Assembly (NCBI GenBank): GCA_018065885.1
Contig: JAGHSL010000191.1
Location: 1-8,165 of the forward strand
Length of the DNA: 8,165 bases
Reading direction: 5' to 3'
Source: Candidatus Limimorpha equi
GTDB lineage: Bacteria > Bacteroidota > Bacteroidia > Bacteroidales > F082
Positions 7,183 to 8,165 of this stretch are shown here, in pieces. Made by a program: the position numbers and the translations under genes. Each line of letters begins with the position of its first letter. Position 1 is the first letter of the stretch. The notes beneath the pieces were generated by a model. It made no database searches. It had not been told where the DNA came from and worked only from the letters and a program-made list of their open reading frames with translations.

Positions 7183-7190
7183 TAATTTTG
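7183..7190 (+). promoter_or_regulatory. Candidate -7 element for the MazG-like/TPR pair
   Basis: TAATTTTG matches TAnnTTTG on the plus strand. If used, the transcript would begin near 7197 and carry a leader of about 150 bases before the ATG at 7349. No good -33 element is present, and a weaker -7 candidate, TAATATTG at 7268-7275, lies closer. The rest of 7191-7348 is AT-rich, and I recognise no gene or RNA structure in it. Confidence 0.4.
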
Positions 7191-7348
7191 CGCACAAATC
7201 AGGACAAAAATGTGTTTCGGGTTGGATTATTATCTTGGTGTCCTGGTGTTTAGGCAAATTCAAAATCTAATATTGTTCAAAAGTCCTATTAGTCTAAATG
7301 TCAAAAAAGTCAACAAATTAACGATCAAACAGCAAACAACTCAACATC

Positions 7349-7678
7349 ATGACAATCAAGGAAGCGCAAACCGCCGTCGACGAATGGATTAAGACTTACG
7401 GCGTGAGATATTTCAACGAACTGACTAACATGGTTTTGCTGACCGAAGAAGTCGGAGAATTGGCACGCATTATTGCCCGGACCTACGGCGAACAGTCGTT
7501 CAAGGAATCGGACAAAAACCATAATCTGGCCGACGAAATGGCCGACATCCTTTGGGTTTTGATGTGTCTCGCCAATCAAACCGGCGTCGATCTGACCGAA
7601 GCCTTCGCCAAAAACATGGAAAAGAAAACCTCACGCGACAAGGAACGGCATATCAACAACGAAAAACTGAAGCAATAA
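7349..7678 (+). CDS. Small MazG-type nucleotide pyrophosphohydrolase
   Basis: This 109-residue protein is a single MazG-like domain, an all-alpha fold that hydrolyses nucleoside triphosphates to the monophosphate and pyrophosphate with Mg2+. The metal-binding signature EExxE...ExxD is complete: Glu33, Glu34 and Glu37 in LLTEEVGELAR, then Glu63 and Asp66 in ADEMADILWVL. The length fits one-domain MazG-like proteins rather than the two-domain E. coli MazG of about 260 residues. The family cleans non-canonical or damaged nucleotides; the exact substrate cannot be read from sequence. No Shine-Dalgarno precedes the ATG. The C-terminus is charged (KKTSRDKERHINNEKLKQ). The gene ends in TAA at 7676-7678, and the next gene begins at the following base in the same frame, so the two are almost certainly co-transcribed. 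Confidence 0.92.
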   Translation: MTIKEAQTAVDEWIKTYGVRYFNELTNMVLLTEEVGELARIIARTYGEQSFKESDKNHNLADEMADILWVLMCLANQTGVDLTEAFAKNMEKKTSRDKERHINNEKLKQ

Positions 7679-8165
7679 TTGAAAGCCGCACGATTCCTCA
7701 TATTGATTTTTATTTCGCTGATTTTCAATGTCGCACAGGCACAAATCAACTATGCACATTTCATTCAGCAGGCGAGGCTCGACTTGACCGAAGGCCGTTT
7801 CAAGGAAGGCATCAGCGGACTGAATGTGGCGATTGCGGCAAAGCCTGAAAACTTCGAGGGCTATTTTTTGCGTGGCTTGGCCAAATTCAGTTTGGAGGAT
7901 TTTACGGGTGCCATCACCGATTTTGATAAAACCCTGGAAATCCACCCGATGTATGTGCGTGCTTTGCAGTATCGCGCCGTTTGCAACGACCGTCTGGGCA
8001 ATCTCGACGAGGCTTTGACGGATTTTCGACGCGCCATTGACCTTGACCCTTTCGATGCCGACCTTTTCTTTGCGCGTGGCATTACTTATCTGCATTTGAA
8101 CAGGTATCAGGCGGCCATTGATGATTACGACATGGTGCTGACCATCGACAACAAAATGTCGTTGG
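7679..8165 (+). CDS. Secreted TPR-repeat protein, TTG start, 3' partial
   Basis: The frame stays open from the base after the MazG-like stop to the window edge, giving 162 residues with the C-terminus missing. It begins with a convincing signal peptide, (M)KAARFLILIFISLIFNVAQAQ, from the TTG at 7679-7681; the first ATG, at 7950, is deep inside the repeats, so a non-ATG start is needed. At least four tetratricopeptide repeats follow, at about residues 26-57, 59-90, 93-124 and 127-158, with the usual pattern (YFLRGLAKFSLEDFTGAITDF, then ALTDFRRAIDLDP). TPRs are protein-binding scaffolds; after export this one would lie in the periplasm or be membrane-associated. Function and partners are unknown. 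It follows the MazG-like gene with no gap and no ribosome-binding site, so its translation may be coupled to that gene. A sequencing or assembly error at the start codon is the main alternative. Confidence 0.87.
   Translation, partial: MKAARFLILIFISLIFNVAQAQINYAHFIQQARLDLTEGRFKEGISGLNVAIAAKPENFEGYFLRGLAKFSLEDFTGAITDFDKTLEIHPMYVRALQYRAVCNDRLGNLDEALTDFRRAIDLDPFDADLFFARGITYLHLNRYQAAIDDYDMVLTIDNKMSL

Noticed and set aside
7210..7392. A 60-codon plus-strand open frame overlapping the MazG-like start, and an 81-codon minus-strand frame at 7018-7263
   Set aside because: Low-complexity translations with no domain; both overlap real coding sequence or the divergent promoter region.
7631..8095. A 154-codon minus-strand open frame, and another at 7861-8082
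   Set aside because: They are antisense to the TPR gene, which has clear repeats and a signal peptide. They stand out only because the TPR gene lacks an early ATG.

Overview
The window looks like ordinary chromosomal DNA of a member of the Bacteroidota, probably a Bacteroidales-type organism. The evidence is several promoters with the phylum-specific -7 element TAnnTTTG, the near absence of Shine-Dalgarno sequences, an OstA-like periplasmic protein and a barrel-only Omp85-like protein typical of that phylum, and an M49-like metallopeptidase with recognisable Bacteroidota sequence blocks. I see no mobile element, integrase, CRISPR array, defence cassette or biosynthetic cluster.

Layout. Positions 1-1505 (+) hold the 3' part of an M49-like zinc peptidase gene. 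It meets, tail to tail, a minus-strand unit of mntP (manganese exporter, 1701-2267) followed by tRNA-Pro(CGG) (1563-1636). A symmetrical terminator at 1528-1559 can serve both sides. mntP diverges from a secreted Omp85/BamA-like barrel gene (2388-3695, +) across a 120 bp region with a promoter on each strand. The barrel gene converges on a minus-strand pair, an ostA-like gene (5463-7094) followed by gpmI (3805-5433), and a second bidirectional terminator lies at 3750-3785. The ostA-like gene diverges, across 254 bp, from a plus-strand pair: a small MazG-type pyrophosphohydrolase (7349-7678) and a secreted TPR protein (7679 to the window end). The TPR gene starts on TTG directly after the mazG stop and in the same frame, so an ATG-only gene search misses it.

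Functional themes. Two genes concern the outer membrane (Omp85-like barrel, OstA-like LPS transport protein). Two are housekeeping enzymes (phosphoglycerate mutase, NTP pyrophosphohydrolase). One handles metal homeostasis (MntP). They do not form one pathway.

The points most worth a second look are the single-stop, same-frame mazG/TPR junction with its TTG start; a gpmI that reads like the plant/trypanosomatid type of cofactor-independent mutase and has an unusually good Shine-Dalgarno; the HEXXH rather than HEXXGH zinc motif in the M49-like peptidase; and the Omp85 barrel without POTRA domains. I did not find a convincing undescribed system.
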